Shown here: positions 16,702 to 27,009 of the stretch, in pieces
Layout: each line of letters starts with the position of its first letter
How positions within the stretch are numbered: the first letter of the stretch is position 1
NCBI GenBank assembly: GCA_026415615.1
Contig: JAOAGT010000006.1
Span: 51,571 to 115,570, forward strand
DNA: 64,000 bases
Reading direction: 5' to 3'
Source of the DNA: Thermoleophilia bacterium
Lineage (GTDB): Bacteria; Actinomycetota; Thermoleophilia; RBG-16-64-13
Notes under the pieces: model-generated
Seen by the model: only the letters and a program-made list of their open reading frames with translations
Databases searched by the model: none
Told to the model about the DNA's origin: nothing
Made by a program: the position numbers and the translations under genes

Positions 16702-19669
16702 ATGGGTGTGACCGCACTTGTAGGCAAGGAGACGAGTGGCGACCCAGTCTACCCTGTAGGGTCCCTGGTCAGAGTCCGGGGACGTGAGTGGGTCGTCCTG
16801 CCTGGCTCAGATGCCAGGCTACTCCGACTACAGCCTTTGGGTGGTACCGAAGACGAGATAGCGGCGGTGTTTCCGCACCTGGAAGCTGTTGAGCCGGCGC
16901 GCTTTCCGCTACCCGATCCCGAAGATTTGCGGCACATCGGTGACCATCGGTCGTGCCGGCTCTTGCGTGACGCTGTCCGGCTAGGCTTTCGCTCGAGCGC
17001 CGGACCCTTCCGCTGCTTTGGCCGCATCGCGGTTGAGCCGCGTCCATATCAGCTTGTCCCCCTTCTTATGGGACTAAAGCTTCAGCCTGTCCGCTTGCTC
17101 ATTGCTGATGACGTGGGTATTGGAAAAACCATAGAGGCGTGTCTCTTGGCGCGGGAGCTACTGGATCGTGGGGAAGCAGAGCGACTTGCGGTCCTATGCC
17201 CTCCCCCACTTGCTGAGCAATGGCAGGCGGAGTTGCGAGACAAGTTTCATATCGAGGCGGAACTGGTCCTTAGCAGCACCGCAGCTCGGCTTGAGCGTGA
17301 CTGCGCTCCTGGACAGTCGCTCTTTGACTATTACCCCTATGTGGTGGTCTCCATGGACTTTATCAAGTCAGATCGGCGCCGAAACGAGTTCGTGCGTTCG
17401 TGCCCGGAGCTTGTGATTGTTGATGAGGCACACACGTGTAGCTGGGGTGGGGTGGGCCGTGGGGCTAGGCACCAGCGCTACCAGCTCGTGTCAGAGCTGG
17501 CTAAGGACCGAGACCGACATCTGATTTTGGTGACCGCTACCCCCCACAGCGGCAACGAGGCGGCTTTCCGGTCCTTGCTGGCCTTTCTCGATCCTCAGTT
17601 TGCTTATCTCCCTGAGGATCTGGTGGGTGCGGCCCGGGAGGCTGAACGCCGGCGCCTCGCGCGGCACTTCGTGCAGCGGAGGCGGGGCGACATCAAGGGT
17701 TACCTTGGCAAGGAAACCATCTTCCCCGAGCGGGAAGAAAGGGAAGTCTCCTACCGCCTTGACCCCGACTACAAGAAACTCTTCCAGCGCGCTCTAGCCT
17801 ACGCCCGCGAGACAGTGGTCGACGAGACCGGCAACCGGCACCGGCAGCGGGTGCGCTGGTGGTCTGCGCTAGCCCTGCTGCGCTCACTAGCTTCTAGCCC
17901 GGCTGCGGCTGCAGATACTTTGCGGAGTCGCTCCTCGGCTGCGGATACCGAGACAGCTGAGCAGGCTGATGAGCTTGGGCGGCGCCACATCTTTGACCTG
18001 ATGGATGCAGAGTCTGCCGAGGGTGCCGATGTTGTGCTGGGGGCAGGTGACGACGCGGCTGCTCCGGACGCCGAGGCCGAGGCCGCGCTTGCTCCGACTT
18101 CATCGCGGCGCAGGTTGCTAGAGATGGCGCGAGAGGCGGAGAAGCTTGCAGGCAGGAAGGACGAGAAGCTTCGGCAAGGCAAAGAGATTGTCAGAGAGCT
18201 TCTTGCCGAGGGCTACCGGCCCATTGTCTTTTGCCGGTTCATTCCCACTGCCGAGTATGTGGCAGCTGAGCTCAGGCGGAGTCTGGGCGATGATGTTGAG
18301 GTGGGTTGCGTAACCGGGGCGCTCACTGCTGGAGATAGGGAAGCAAGGGTACAAGCTCTTGCTGAACATGAGAAGAGGGTGCTCGTCTGCACCGACTGCC
18401 TTTCTGAGGGCATCAACCTGCAAGAGCACTTTGATGCTGTGGTTCATTACGATCTCTCCTGGAACCCCACCCGCCACGAGCAGCGCGAAGGTCGAGTGGA
18501 CCGCTTTGGGCAGTCGCGGCCAAAAGTCAAGGTCGTCACTCTTTATGGGATCGACAACCAGATCGACGGCATAGTGCTGGATGTGCTCATACGCAAGCAC
18601 AAGACCATTCGCAACACTCTGGGGATCTCTGTGCCGGTGCCGCTTGACACCGAGCAGGTGGTGGAGGCGATCTTTGAGGGCCTGCTCTTGCGGGAGTCGG
18701 GCGGCCGGCCTAGGCCAGAGCAGCTCCAGTTGTTCGAGGACCTGTTCAAGCCTGAACTGATAGCGAAGGAGAAAGCTCAGCTTCACAGAGAGTGGGACGA
18801 CATCGCTGAGCGTGAGAAACGCTCCCGAAGCATCTTTGCGCAAACGGCCATCAAGGTAGATGAAGTGGCTCGCGAACTAGAAGAGGCTCGAGCGGCAGTG
18901 GGCGCGGCTACAGATGTGCAGCGTTTCGTGCGAGAAGCGCTCGAGGCCCACGGGGCGGCAGTCTGTTGCTCAGATGGGTGGCTGCGTGCTGACCTAAGGG
19001 AAGTGCCCCGACCCCTTAGGGAGGCCATGGGTCTGTTTGAACGCACGGAGCTTGCAGCTTGTTTTGATCTTCCGGCTCAGGAAGGGCAAGTCTACCTGTG
19101 CCGCACTCATCCCGTGGTGGAGGGCCTTGCCTCCTACATCACGGAGTCTTCGCTTGACTCAGAGTCGGCTGGAGTGGCTCGCCGTTTTGGGGTTGTCCGC
19201 ACGCGGGCTGTGAAAGAGTGGACCACGTTGCTTCTGGTGCGCTTCCGCTATGACCTCCAAGAAAACAAGCGCGGGGCGCGGTCGCCAGCTGGCAGAAGAC
19301 TGCCAGGTACTGGCCTTCTCTGGTTCCGTGCGGAGTCCCAACTGGCTGGACGAGAAAGCAGCGGAAGCGCTTCTTGCCGCAGAACCAGATCAGAACATCA
19401 GCCCGGATCTGGCGCGGGACCACTTAATAAGGGTGGTGAGCGAGCTTGCACTCCTCGAGTCGCACCTGAACGAAGCCGCATACAAGCGCGCCGCCGCCTT
19501 GGCAGAAGCCCACCGCCGGGTGAGAGAGGCGGCGCGCCTGGGTGAACAGGTGGTTGAGGTGGAACCGCAGCTTCCGCCTGACATCTTGGGTGTCTACATA
19601 TACCTTCCCATACCTCCCGACTTCAGGACCGACTCCAGGATAGCGGGGAGGGGTGCGGGCAATGCGTAG
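16702..19669 (+). CDS. SNF2-family helicase, DrmD-like, with an apparent +1 frameshift near 19,255-19,270
   Basis: The ATG directly follows the previous stop (TAA then ATG). Walker A in DDVGIGKT (~136), DEAH box (~241), TATPHSGNE (~278) and C-terminal helicase motifs SEGINLQ and HEQREGRVDRFGQ (~567-603) define a SNF2/RapA-like ATPase. An Ala/Asp/Glu-rich low-complexity insert sits near 395-470. The first frame reads family-like up to VRFRYDLQ (~852), then turns to Arg/Gly/Ser-rich nonsense ending at 19545. The next frame from about 19,265 reads QLAEDCQVLAFSGS...SPDLARDHLIRVV and continues helically to 19669, where its stop overlaps the methylase start. The shift falls at an A-rich run (CAAGAAAACAAG). 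Sequencing error, mutation or recoding are all possible; intact length would be ~988 aa. Confidence 0.82.
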
Positions 19670-22600
19670 GCGAGACCCATTCATCACGGTAAGGACAGAA
19701 GGCTCCATTCTCCCACCTGATCTCCTCGGGCGCATCGCTCAAGGGGACACCGGCCTAGGCGGGCTCTCACCCGAGGACTACCATCTTTCCGGGGAGCGGC
19801 TAAACGAGGCTATCAGCCGCGCCTGGAATACTCTGCGGGGAGCCTGGACAGCTTTCAAAGAGGCGCGCGATAAGCTCGTTCCTGGCGAGCCCGGCATCGG
19901 CGTCACACGTGAACGCTGGTTACTTCCTCTCTTCCGCGAGCTTGATTATGGCCGGTTAGAGCCAGCGCGCGCCCTTAGTGTGGATGGTAAGTCCTACCCC
20001 ATCAGCCATATCTGGCAACGAGTGCCCATCCATCTCGTGGGCGTAGGTGTGGACCTGGACACCCGCACCACGGGAGTGGCCGGCGCTGCGCGGGTGACTC
20101 CACATGGTCTGGTACAAGAGTTTCTTAATCGCTCAGACGATCATCTCTGGGGGTTCGTCTCAAATGGACTGCGGCTCCGCGTTCTAAGAGACAACCGGAG
20201 CCTTACTCGGCCCGCCTATCTGGAATTCGATCTCGAGGCCATCATGGAGGACGAGGTCTATTCAGACTTTGTTCTTCTCTGGCTGGTTTGCCACCAGTCG
20301 CGGGTAGAGGCCGAGCGGCCCGAGGAATGCTGGCTTGAACGGTGGTCGCGGACAGCACAAGAACAGGGTACCCGCGCTCTGGACAAGCTGCGGGACGGAG
20401 TGCAAGAAGCCATTCGCGTGTTGGGCCAAGGTTTCCTAGCTCACCCGGCCAACCAGCGTCTGCGGGAGGACCTACGCGATGGCGTCCTAAACAAGCAAGA
20501 CTTCTACCGCGAACTGCTTCGATTGGTTTACCGTCTTATCTTTCTGTTCGCGGCAGAAGACCGGGGATTGCTGTTTGCCCCCGGCGCTGACTCCCTGGCC
20601 AAGGAAACCTACCTTACCTACTTCTCCACCGCGAGACTACGCAAACTTGCAGAAAAGCGCCGCGGCGGTCGCCACTCTGATCTATACCAAGCGTTTTGTC
20701 TCGTCGTCGAACGCCTGGGTTCAGATGAGGGCTGCCCCGAGCTTGGTCTACCTCCACTGGGCGGCTATCTCTTCTCGCAAGAAGCGACACCTCACCTAAA
20801 TGCGGGTCTCGGCAAAGGCAACAACAGCAACGGGGCCCACCTGGCTAACGCGGACTTTCTTGCTGCGGTGCGGGCTCTTGCCTTTACTACTGAGGGTGGT
20901 AGCCGCCGGCCGGTGGACTACCGCAACCTGGGAAGTGAGGAGCTAGGCAGTGTCTATGAATCACTGCTTGAACTTCACCCAGACATCAACATTGATTCAG
21001 CCCGGTTTGAGCTGCGGGTGTCGGCAGGCAGCGAGCGCAAGAGCACCGGCAGCTATTACACGCCTTCGAGCTTGATTCAGTGCCTGCTTGATTCTGCACT
21101 TGAGCCGGTCATCGCGGAGGCAATGCGCCAGCCTAATCCTGAGGAGGCGCTTCTTAATCTTAAGATCTGCGACCCCGCCTGCGGTAGTGGCCACTTCTTG
21201 GTTGCCGCTGCCCATCGTCTGGCCAAGCGGCTGGCTGCTCTTCGCACAGGTGACGAGGAGCCTTCCCCCGAGGCTCTAAGGCAAGCTCTCCGCGACGTCA
21301 TCGGCCGCTGCCTGTACGGGGTGGACGTCAATCCCATGGCGGTGGAGCTGTGCAAAGTGAGCCTGTGGATGGAGGCGCTTGAACCCGGCAAACCGCTTTC
21401 TTTTCTTGAACACCGCATCCTCTGCGGAAACAGCCTGCTGGGAACCACACCGGCGCTGCTGGCGGATGGCATCCCGGATGAGGCCTTCAAGCCCCTCGAG
21501 GGTGACGACAAGGAGTACGTCTCGGCTCTGCGCAGGCGGAACAAACAGGAGCGCGCGGGGCAGACCACGCTCCTGGTCGGGGACCTGCCGGCGGTCACCT
21601 ACCGCACCTTGGCCGACGCGGCGGCGGAGCTGGCCCGGGCGCCTGACGATTCCGTTGCCGCGCTGCACGAGAAGGAGGCCTGGTACGAGCTGCTGAGTAA
21701 ATCTTCGGAACTGGCTCATGCTCGTCTAGTGGCCGATGCCTGGTGTGCCGCCTTCGTGTGGAAGAAGCGCAAGGACGCGCCGCCGCCCGTGACCCACGAC
21801 CTCTTCCTGCGTCTGACCCAGGACCCGAACGCGGCGCCCGCTGAGGTGCGGGCCGAGATCGCGCGCTTGGCGGAGCAGTACCGCTTCTTCCATTGGCATC
21901 TCGCCTTCCCGGACGTGTTCCGGTTACCGGCGCCGGGAGCGGAGCCCGAGAATCCGCAGGCGGGCTGGGACGGAGGCTTCGACGTGGTGCTGGGGAACCC
22001 GCCGTGGGAGCATACCGAGCTGAAGGAGAAGGAGTTCTTCGCCACCGTACGGCCGGACATCACGGAGGCACAAACCGGTGCGGCCCGGAAGCGGATGATT
22101 GGAGCACTGGCCCGCGAAGACCCGGCGCTCCACGAAGCGTTTCTGGAGACCAAGCGCCAACACGACGGCGTGAGCCACCTGATTGCACACTCGGGGCGGT
22201 ACCCCCTGTGCGGGCGTGGTCGGATCAACACCTACGCCGTCTTCGCCGAGACCAAGCGCCTGCTTGCGGGTCCTGCGGGGCGAGTGGGCACCATCATACC
22301 CTCGGGCATCGCCACCGACGACACGACTAAGTTCTTTTTCCAGGATCTGATGGAAACGGGGTCGCTGGTCAGCCTTTATCACTTCGACAACCGAGCGAAG
22401 CTTTTCCCAGCTGTCGGTAGCATGATCACGTTTTGCCTGCTGACACTGGCCGGGGTGGGGCGGGAGGCGAAGTCAGCGGGGCGCCGGGCGGCGGAGCTCG
22501 CGGAGCGGGGCGAGGCGGAGTTCGCCTTCTTCACCCACCAAGTGGAGGACCTGCGCGACCCGGAGCGGCGCTTCACCCTCTCAGCGGCCGATCTCGCGCT

Positions 22601-23756
22601 TCTCAACCCCAACACCCGCACCTGCCCGGTTTTTCGCACCCGTCGCGACGCTGAGATCACCAAGGCCGTGTACCGGCGGGTGCCGGTGCTCATCAAGGAA
22701 GGTCCACCGGAAGAGAACCCCTGGGGCATCTCGTTTCGGCAAGGGCTGTTCAACATGACAAGCGACTCGCACCTCTTCCGCACCCGCGAGGAGCTAGAGC
22801 GCGAGGGATGGCGGCTGGAGGGGAACGTGTTTGTGCGGGAGGTTCTGGCTGCGGAGGCCGAGGTTGGCGACGCAGCGGAGCGCGCGGCCGGTGGCGCGGC
22901 TGGCTACGTTGGCAGGGGAGCAGCAGGCGGCCTGGCACGGAAGGCAGGGCGCGCGGAGCGCTACCTACCCCTCTATGAGGCGAAGATGATCCACCACTTC
23001 GACCACCGCTGGGCCACCTATGAGCACCGTGGCACTTCCCTCGACACCCGCGACATGACCGCCGCCGAAAAAGCCGACCCACATGCAGTGGCTCTACCCC
23101 GCTACTGGGTGCCGGAGGCCGAGGTGAACGCTCGCCTGGCGGGGCGCTGGGACCGGCAGTGGCTGCTGGGGTGGAGGGATATCTGCCGCAGCACCGACGA
23201 GCGCACGGTGATCGCGAGCGTGGTGCCGAGGGTGGGGGTGGGGAATAAGATACCGCTGATGTTGCTGGGCAATGCCGACGCCCAGTTTGGGGGCTGCCTA
23301 GTCGGGGACCTTTGCTCGTTTGCGCACGACTACGTTAGTCGGCAGAAAATCGCTGGAACTACGCTAAACTTCTTCATCTTCGAACAGCTCCCCGTTCTTC
23401 CTCCCTCGACCTACTTGCAGCCTGCCCCCTGGTCACCGACCGAAACAGTCGCCGAGTGGATGCTCCCCCGCGTTCTGGAGCTGGTCTACACCTCCTGGGA
23501 GCTGCAGCCCTTCGCCCGTGACTGCGGCTACGACGGGCCGCCCTTCGTCTGGGATGAGGAGCGGCGCTTCCAACTGCGCTGCGAGCTTGATGCGGCCTTC
23601 TTCCATCTGTACGGCATCAGCCGCGAGGACGTGGATTACATCATGGAAACCTTCCCCATCGTGAAGCGGAAGGACGAGGCGAGGTGGGGGGAGTATAGGA
23701 CGAAGAGAGTGGTGCTGGAGAGGTACGACGAGATGGCCATAGCTGTTGGCCGTTGA
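19662..23756 (+). CDS. Large Eco57I-type N6-adenine DNA methyltransferase (DrmMI-like)
   Basis: 1364 residues from the ATG at 19662, which overlaps the helicase stop (ATGCGTAG); a GTG nine bases upstream is possible. SAM-binding motif I is [19 protein letters not shown] (~500) and the catalytic motif IV is GNPPWEH (~778), the NPPW signature of N6-adenine methylases. The N-terminal ~450 residues and the target-recognition-like C-terminus ([19 protein letters not shown]) match very large Eco57I/PglX/DrmMI-type enzymes. I see no PD-(D/E)xK motif, so cleavage would come from partners. In class 1 DISARM a methylase of this type marks self DNA beside DrmD; the gene order here supports that role. 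Confidence 0.87.
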   Translation: MRRRDPFITVRTEGSILPPDLLGRIAQGDTGLGGLSPEDYHLSGERLNEAISRAWNTLRGAWTAFKEARDKLVPGEPGIGVTRERWLLPLFRELDYGRLEPARALSVDGKSYPISHIWQRVPIHLVGVGVDLDTRTTGVAGAARVTPHGLVQEFLNRSDDHLWGFVSNGLRLRVLRDNRSLTRPAYLEFDLEAIMEDEVYSDFVLLWLVCHQSRVEAERPEECWLERWSRTAQEQGTRALDKLRDGVQEAIRVLGQGFLAHPANQRLREDLRDGVLNKQDFYRELLRLVYRLIFLFAAEDRGLLFAPGADSLAKETYLTYFSTARLRKLAEKRRGGRHSDLYQAFCLVVERLGSDEGCPELGLPPLGGYLFSQEATPHLNAGLGKGNNSNGAHLANADFLAAVRALAFTTEGGSRRPVDYRNLGSEELGSVYESLLELHPDINIDSARFELRVSAGSERKSTGSYYTPSSLIQCLLDSALEPVIAEAMRQPNPEEALLNLKICDPACGSGHFLVAAAHRLAKRLAALRTGDEEPSPEALRQALRDVIGRCLYGVDVNPMAVELCKVSLWMEALEPGKPLSFLEHRILCGNSLLGTTPALLADGIPDEAFKPLEGDDKEYVSALRRRNKQERAGQTTLLVGDLPAVTYRTLADAAAELARAPDDSVAALHEKEAWYELLSKSSELAHARLVADAWCAAFVWKKRKDAPPPVTHDLFLRLTQDPNAAPAEVRAEIARLAEQYRFFHWHLAFPDVFRLPAPGAEPENPQAGWDGGFDVVLGNPPWEHTELKEKEFFATVRPDITEAQTGAARKRMIGALAREDPALHEAFLETKRQHDGVSHLIAHSGRYPLCGRGRINTYAVFAETKRLLAGPAGRVGTIIPSGIATDDTTKFFFQDLMETGSLVSLYHFDNRAKLFPAVGSMITFCLLTLAGVGREAKSAGRRAAELAERGEAEFAFFTHQVEDLRDPERRFTLSAADLALLNPNTRTCPVFRTRRDAEITKAVYRRVPVLIKEGPPEENPWGISFRQGLFNMTSDSHLFRTREELEREGWRLEGNVFVREVLAAEAEVGDAAERAAGGAAGYVGRGAAGGLARKAGRAERYLPLYEAKMIHHFDHRWATYEHRGTSLDTRDMTAAEKADPHAVALPRYWVPEAEVNARLAGRWDRQWLLGWRDICRSTDERTVIASVVPRVGVGNKIPLMLLGNADAQFGGCLVGDLCSFAHDYVSRQKIAGTTLNFFIFEQLPVLPPSTYLQPAPWSPTETVAEWMLPRVLELVYTSWELQPFARDCGYDGPPFVWDEERRFQLRCELDAAFFHLYGISREDVDYIMETFPIVKRKDEARWGEYRTKRVVLERYDEMAIAVGR

Positions 23757-23776
23757 GTGGTCTGGGTGGTGGAGCG

Positions 23777-24340
23777 ATGGAGCAAGACGGAGTCAACGAA
23801 GCGTTTGACATTCTCTTAGAGGAGATTGAGGCGGTCGCCACCGACTTGAACGAGGTGGGAGCCGAGGCCTTCAAGGCAGGCGACTACGACCGGGCTCGGG
23901 CGACTATCGAAGAAGCGGCCCGGCTGAGCGAGTTCCGGGAGAAGGTTAGACAGCTTCAGAAAGTGTGGAAGAGCTTCGGCGAGGTGCAACGCAAGCGATC
24001 TTCTGCACGGGCTCACAGGAAGTCTCCTGCGGCAAGAGTAGCTCGCGGCCTTCGTACTCCTGAAGAAGCCTTTCGCCGACCCGTGCTCGAGTCTCTCGTA
24101 GAGCTGGGCGGCTGCGCTCGGAGTGCCGATGTGCTTGACCTTGTATACCGCAAGGTGCAAGGAGTTCTGAACGAGTACGACTGCCAGCCTCTTCCTTCCG
24201 AACCAAACTGTCCGCGCTGGCGCAACACGGCTCAGTGGTGTCGCTACACGCTTGTGCGCGAGGGCCTGATGAAAGCCGACTCTCCGCACGGTATCTGGGA
24301 GATCACAGAGGAGGGGCGGAGGGAGGTGGAACAAACCTGA
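23777..24340 (+). CDS. Small helical protein with C-terminal Mrr-N-like winged helix
   Basis: 187 residues from the ATG at 23777 (GGTGG upstream); an in-frame TTG at 23753 overlaps the methylase stop. Residues ~1-65 are helical and acidic, then a basic linker (KRSSARAHRKSPAARVARG), then a winged-helix-like part (FRRPVLESLVELGGCARSADVLDLVY...YTLVREGLMKADSPHGIWEITEEG). That ending is characteristic of the Mrr N-terminal DNA-binding domain, but the nuclease domain is missing. It may be a specificity or regulatory subunit of the upstream helicase-methylase set, with which it is tightly linked. It does not resemble the PLD protein DrmC, so no DrmC is evident. Confidence 0.75.
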   Translation: MEQDGVNEAFDILLEEIEAVATDLNEVGAEAFKAGDYDRARATIEEAARLSEFREKVRQLQKVWKSFGEVQRKRSSARAHRKSPAARVARGLRTPEEAFRRPVLESLVELGGCARSADVLDLVYRKVQGVLNEYDCQPLPSEPNCPRWRNTAQWCRYTLVREGLMKADSPHGIWEITEEGRREVEQT

Positions 24341-24427
24341 GGGCGAGGCCAAGGCACCGAACAGCAGCTCGATTGGATTTGTTCGTGCAGCATGACGAAT
24401 TTGACGCGGCACAACAACACGCAGTGA

Positions 24428-25260
24428 AGGAAGGAAACCGGGTCGAGAACAGAAGGATCCTCAGTGGGAAACGGCAACCGCGAGATACTTTACAGAGCTC
24501 TCGATACGCTAGTGGAGGGCTTGCGCCCCTTCGTGGAAGCGCGAATGAGGAAAGCATTCGGCAACGCGTGGGAAGGAGAGGTAGAAGGCAGTACAAGTGA
24601 TGCACTGGTGTTGCTCCAAACCATAAGCTACAAATGGAACGAGGCCTTCCAGGACAGCATGAGCGAGGACGCTCGGAACCTGGCTTTTGAGTTGCAGGAA
24701 GTTCGTCATCGGGTTATGGCATTTGAAGACTTTACAGATCCGGACACGTGGCGCGCCCTAGATTCCATGGAAAAGTTGCTTGGGTTGGCTGGCGCTACGC
24801 AGGAAGTTATGAGAATCCGCGAGTTGAAGAATTCCGGTAGATGCACTCAGGGGAAGGAAACCGGGTCGAGGACAGGAGGGTCCCTAGTGGGAAACGGCAA
24901 CCGCGAGATAGTTTACAGAGCTTTCGATCCGCTAGTAGAGGGCTTGCGCCCTTTCGTGGAAGCGCGAATGAGGAAAGCATTCGGCAAAGCGTGGGAAGCA
25001 GAGGTGAAAGGCAGCATACGTGACCCTGAGGTGTTGCTCGAAACCATAAGCTACAAATGGAATGAAGCCTTCCAGGACACTATGAGCAAGGACGCTCGGA
25101 ATCTGGCTTTTGAGCTGCAAGAGGTTCGTCATCGGTGCATGCATTTTAACGTCTTTACAGATGAGGACACTTGGCGCGCTTTGGACTCCATGGAAAGGTT
25201 GCTCAAGTTCGCTGGTGCCACCCAGCAAGCGACCGCTGTCCATGAGCTGAAGAATTCCCT
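24428..25260 (+). repeat. ~423-base tandem duplication including a Shine-Dalgarno and start codon
   Basis: Two diverged copies (about 24428-24840 and 24851-25260) with a period of exactly 423 bases (141 codons). Each copy begins with a segment like GGAAACCGGGTCGAG, a Shine-Dalgarno-like AGAAGGA or AGGAGGG, and GTGGGAAACGG. The second copy's leader is now translated as a linker. Confidence 0.88.
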
Positions 25261-26197
25261 CGGGCTATTTCCAGGGGGTGGGTGGTCCCCAGGTCTTGTC
25301 GAAGAAGATTACTCATGGCAGGCAACGTCTCGCTACTCAGCTAGGATAAGCCGACAGGATCCCGGTTGCATCATTTTCCTTATCGACCAGTCTGGTTCCA
25401 TGGAAGAGCCAATGGGGGGAAGTGACTATCCGAAATGTGTTCAGGTTGCCCGCCTTATAAACGACCTCCTGCGCGAGATTGGCCTGCGGTGCAAGAAGGA
25501 GGACGGTGTCAGAGATTACTTCCATGTGGGCGTGATCGGGTATTCGGGCTCGTCAGCCAGCTCCGCTTTGCAGTTCCTAGACAGGACTGAGTTGTTAGAC
25601 GGGAGTGAGTTGTTAGCTGAGTTAATTCTGCCCATAAGTCGCATTGCGGATAATCCTGTGCGCGTGGAGGAACTGTCCGAGCTCGCAAGTGATGGTCGCG
25701 GCGGTCACTTTGTCCAGAAGGTGATCCGCCCTGTATGGTTAGAACCCAAAGCCGAAGGACGCACACCAATGTGCGAAGCGCTGCGGCTGGCCTATAGAGC
25801 CGTGTCACAATGGATAAAGCTTCATCGCAACTCATTTCCGCCGATTGTTATCAACATCACCGACGGTACTTCGACAGACGGTGACCCTCAAGAGATCGCT
25901 AACGATCTACGGTCGTTGCGGACCTCTGACGGAGCGGCATTGCTTTTTAATATCCACATTTCCCGAAGTGTTGCCCACCGACCAATCTTGTTCCCGTCAT
26001 CGGACGAGCACCTTCCTGGACCTCCTGCCAAGAAATTGTTTGCAATGTCCAGCATCCTTCCTGAGAGCATGAGGCGGGCAGCAAGCCAGCTTGGCTATTC
26101 AGTGGACGAACGCTCACGGGGCTTTGCCTTCAACGGGGATCTGACGGCAGTGATTCATTTTTTGGACATTGGAACTCAGGCTACCAGACTGGTGTGA
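24464..26197 (+). CDS. Tandem Swt1-type HEPN domains fused to a von Willebrand A domain
   Basis: 577 residues from a GTG with AGAAGGA six bases upstream. Two copies of a HEPN domain of the Swt1 type (GLRPFVEARMRKAFG...ARNLAFELQEVRH...DTWRALDSMEKLL) occupy ~1-130 and ~142-270. The HEPN Rx4H motif is intact only in copy 2 (R222-H227, RHRCMH); copy 1 has Ala instead of His (RHRVMA, 81-86). From ~300 follows a vWA domain with MIDAS motif DQSGSM (308-313) and ITDGTSTDGD (~465). HEPN domains are commonly RNases in defence and toxin systems; vWA proteins of TerY type work with a PP2C phosphatase and a kinase, exactly the two genes that follow. Likely the effector/adaptor of the triad. Confidence 0.82.
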   Translation: MGNGNREILYRALDTLVEGLRPFVEARMRKAFGNAWEGEVEGSTSDALVLLQTISYKWNEAFQDSMSEDARNLAFELQEVRHRVMAFEDFTDPDTWRALDSMEKLLGLAGATQEVMRIRELKNSGRCTQGKETGSRTGGSLVGNGNREIVYRAFDPLVEGLRPFVEARMRKAFGKAWEAEVKGSIRDPEVLLETISYKWNEAFQDTMSKDARNLAFELQEVRHRCMHFNVFTDEDTWRALDSMERLLKFAGATQQATAVHELKNSLGLFPGGGWSPGLVEEDYSWQATSRYSARISRQDPGCIIFLIDQSGSMEEPMGGSDYPKCVQVARLINDLLREIGLRCKKEDGVRDYFHVGVIGYSGSSASSALQFLDRTELLDGSELLAELILPISRIADNPVRVEELSELASDGRGGHFVQKVIRPVWLEPKAEGRTPMCEALRLAYRAVSQWIKLHRNSFPPIVINITDGTSTDGDPQEIANDLRSLRTSDGAALLFNIHISRSVAHRPILFPSSDEHLPGPPAKKLFAMSSILPESMRRAASQLGYSVDERSRGFAFNGDLTAVIHFLDIGTQATRLV

Positions 26198-26198
26198 C

Positions 26199-27008
26199 AT
26201 GGGACTCTCACGTTTTGCCCCCGAGGTCCGGGGCCCCTTTCAAGTGCCGAAGTCAGGAGCTCTTGTTGAGGAGATCGAGGACGCTGCCGGTTTTGTCGTT
26301 CACCCATGGCTACGCCAGCTGAGCGCCGCAATGTCGGATGGCGCAAGCTCGAGCTTCCTGAGTAGTGCCTGGTCGAGTGCACTCGTGGAAGGGTTCCGTG
26401 CTCAACGATGGGTCTGGCTATTGCCGCGGCTCCTGCGCCCAGGCCTAGAGAAGTTGCTGCTCAAGCGGGCGAGGGAATCCTTCTCCAGGAAACAGGCGGC
26501 CTATGTTCAACGTCGTCTGGAGGAGGGAGGGGCCCTTAAGTGGTACGAGGAGGAGGGACTTGCTGAGGGCGCACACGCGACTTTTCTGGGGGTTGTGTTC
26601 TTTCAACGCCTGGGCAATCGCGGGGGCACGTATGTGGCGTTTGCCACTGGTGACACTTGCATGTTTAGAGTGACAGGCAACCGACTTGCCTTGAGTTTCC
26701 CGCTATCGTCGGCAAGTCAATTCTCGAGATACCCTAGTCTCTTGGCGAGCTGCCCCAAGAATGGTGCGGGACTAGCTGGACCGGCAATAGAAACCCTCAC
26801 CGCTCGCTGGGAGAAGGACGACCTCTTCATCCTTGTGACGGACGCACTTGCGCAGTGGTTTCTTGCGGCTGTTGAGAAAGGCCGCACCCCGTGGGACCAA
26901 ATCTGCAACGTTGGATGCCAAGCGGACTTTGAGGGCTTTGTCGCGCAGTTAAGAGCCGAGGAAGCTCTTGCCGATGACGATGCTTCTCTGATCTACATCA
27001 AGCTGTGA
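26199..27008 (+). CDS. PP2C-like serine/threonine phosphatase
   Basis: 269 residues from the ATG at 26199, one base after the previous stop. PP2C landmarks in order are SDGASSSF (~46), ATGDTCMF (~150), VTDALAQWF (~212) and a C-terminal DDDASLIYIKL, corresponding to the metal-binding Asp residues of the family; the usual TDG is changed to TDA. It belongs to the vWA/PP2C/kinase arrangement known from TerY-type phosphorylation triads and is predicted to reverse phosphorylation by the kinase encoded next. Confidence 0.82.
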   Translation: MGLSRFAPEVRGPFQVPKSGALVEEIEDAAGFVVHPWLRQLSAAMSDGASSSFLSSAWSSALVEGFRAQRWVWLLPRLLRPGLEKLLLKRARESFSRKQAAYVQRRLEEGGALKWYEEEGLAEGAHATFLGVVFFQRLGNRGGTYVAFATGDTCMFRVTGNRLALSFPLSSASQFSRYPSLLASCPKNGAGLAGPAIETLTARWEKDDLFILVTDALAQWFLAAVEKGRTPWDQICNVGCQADFEGFVAQLRAEEALADDDASLIYIKL

Positions 27009-27009
27009 T

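Noticed and set aside
18118..18843. Long antisense open frame (241 codons) inside the SNF2 helicase gene
   Set aside because: Composition mirrors the coding strand, no ribosome site, no family-like content; a shadow of the real gene.
19250..19669. Possible separate small gene at the end of the SNF2 helicase
   Set aside because: No ribosome site at its first ATG, and the content continues the helicase C-terminus, so it is treated as the frameshifted end.
23777..24340. DrmC (PLD nuclease) as the missing DISARM component
   Set aside because: No HxK motif of phospholipase D type here or in neighbouring genes; the protein is a winged-helix type.
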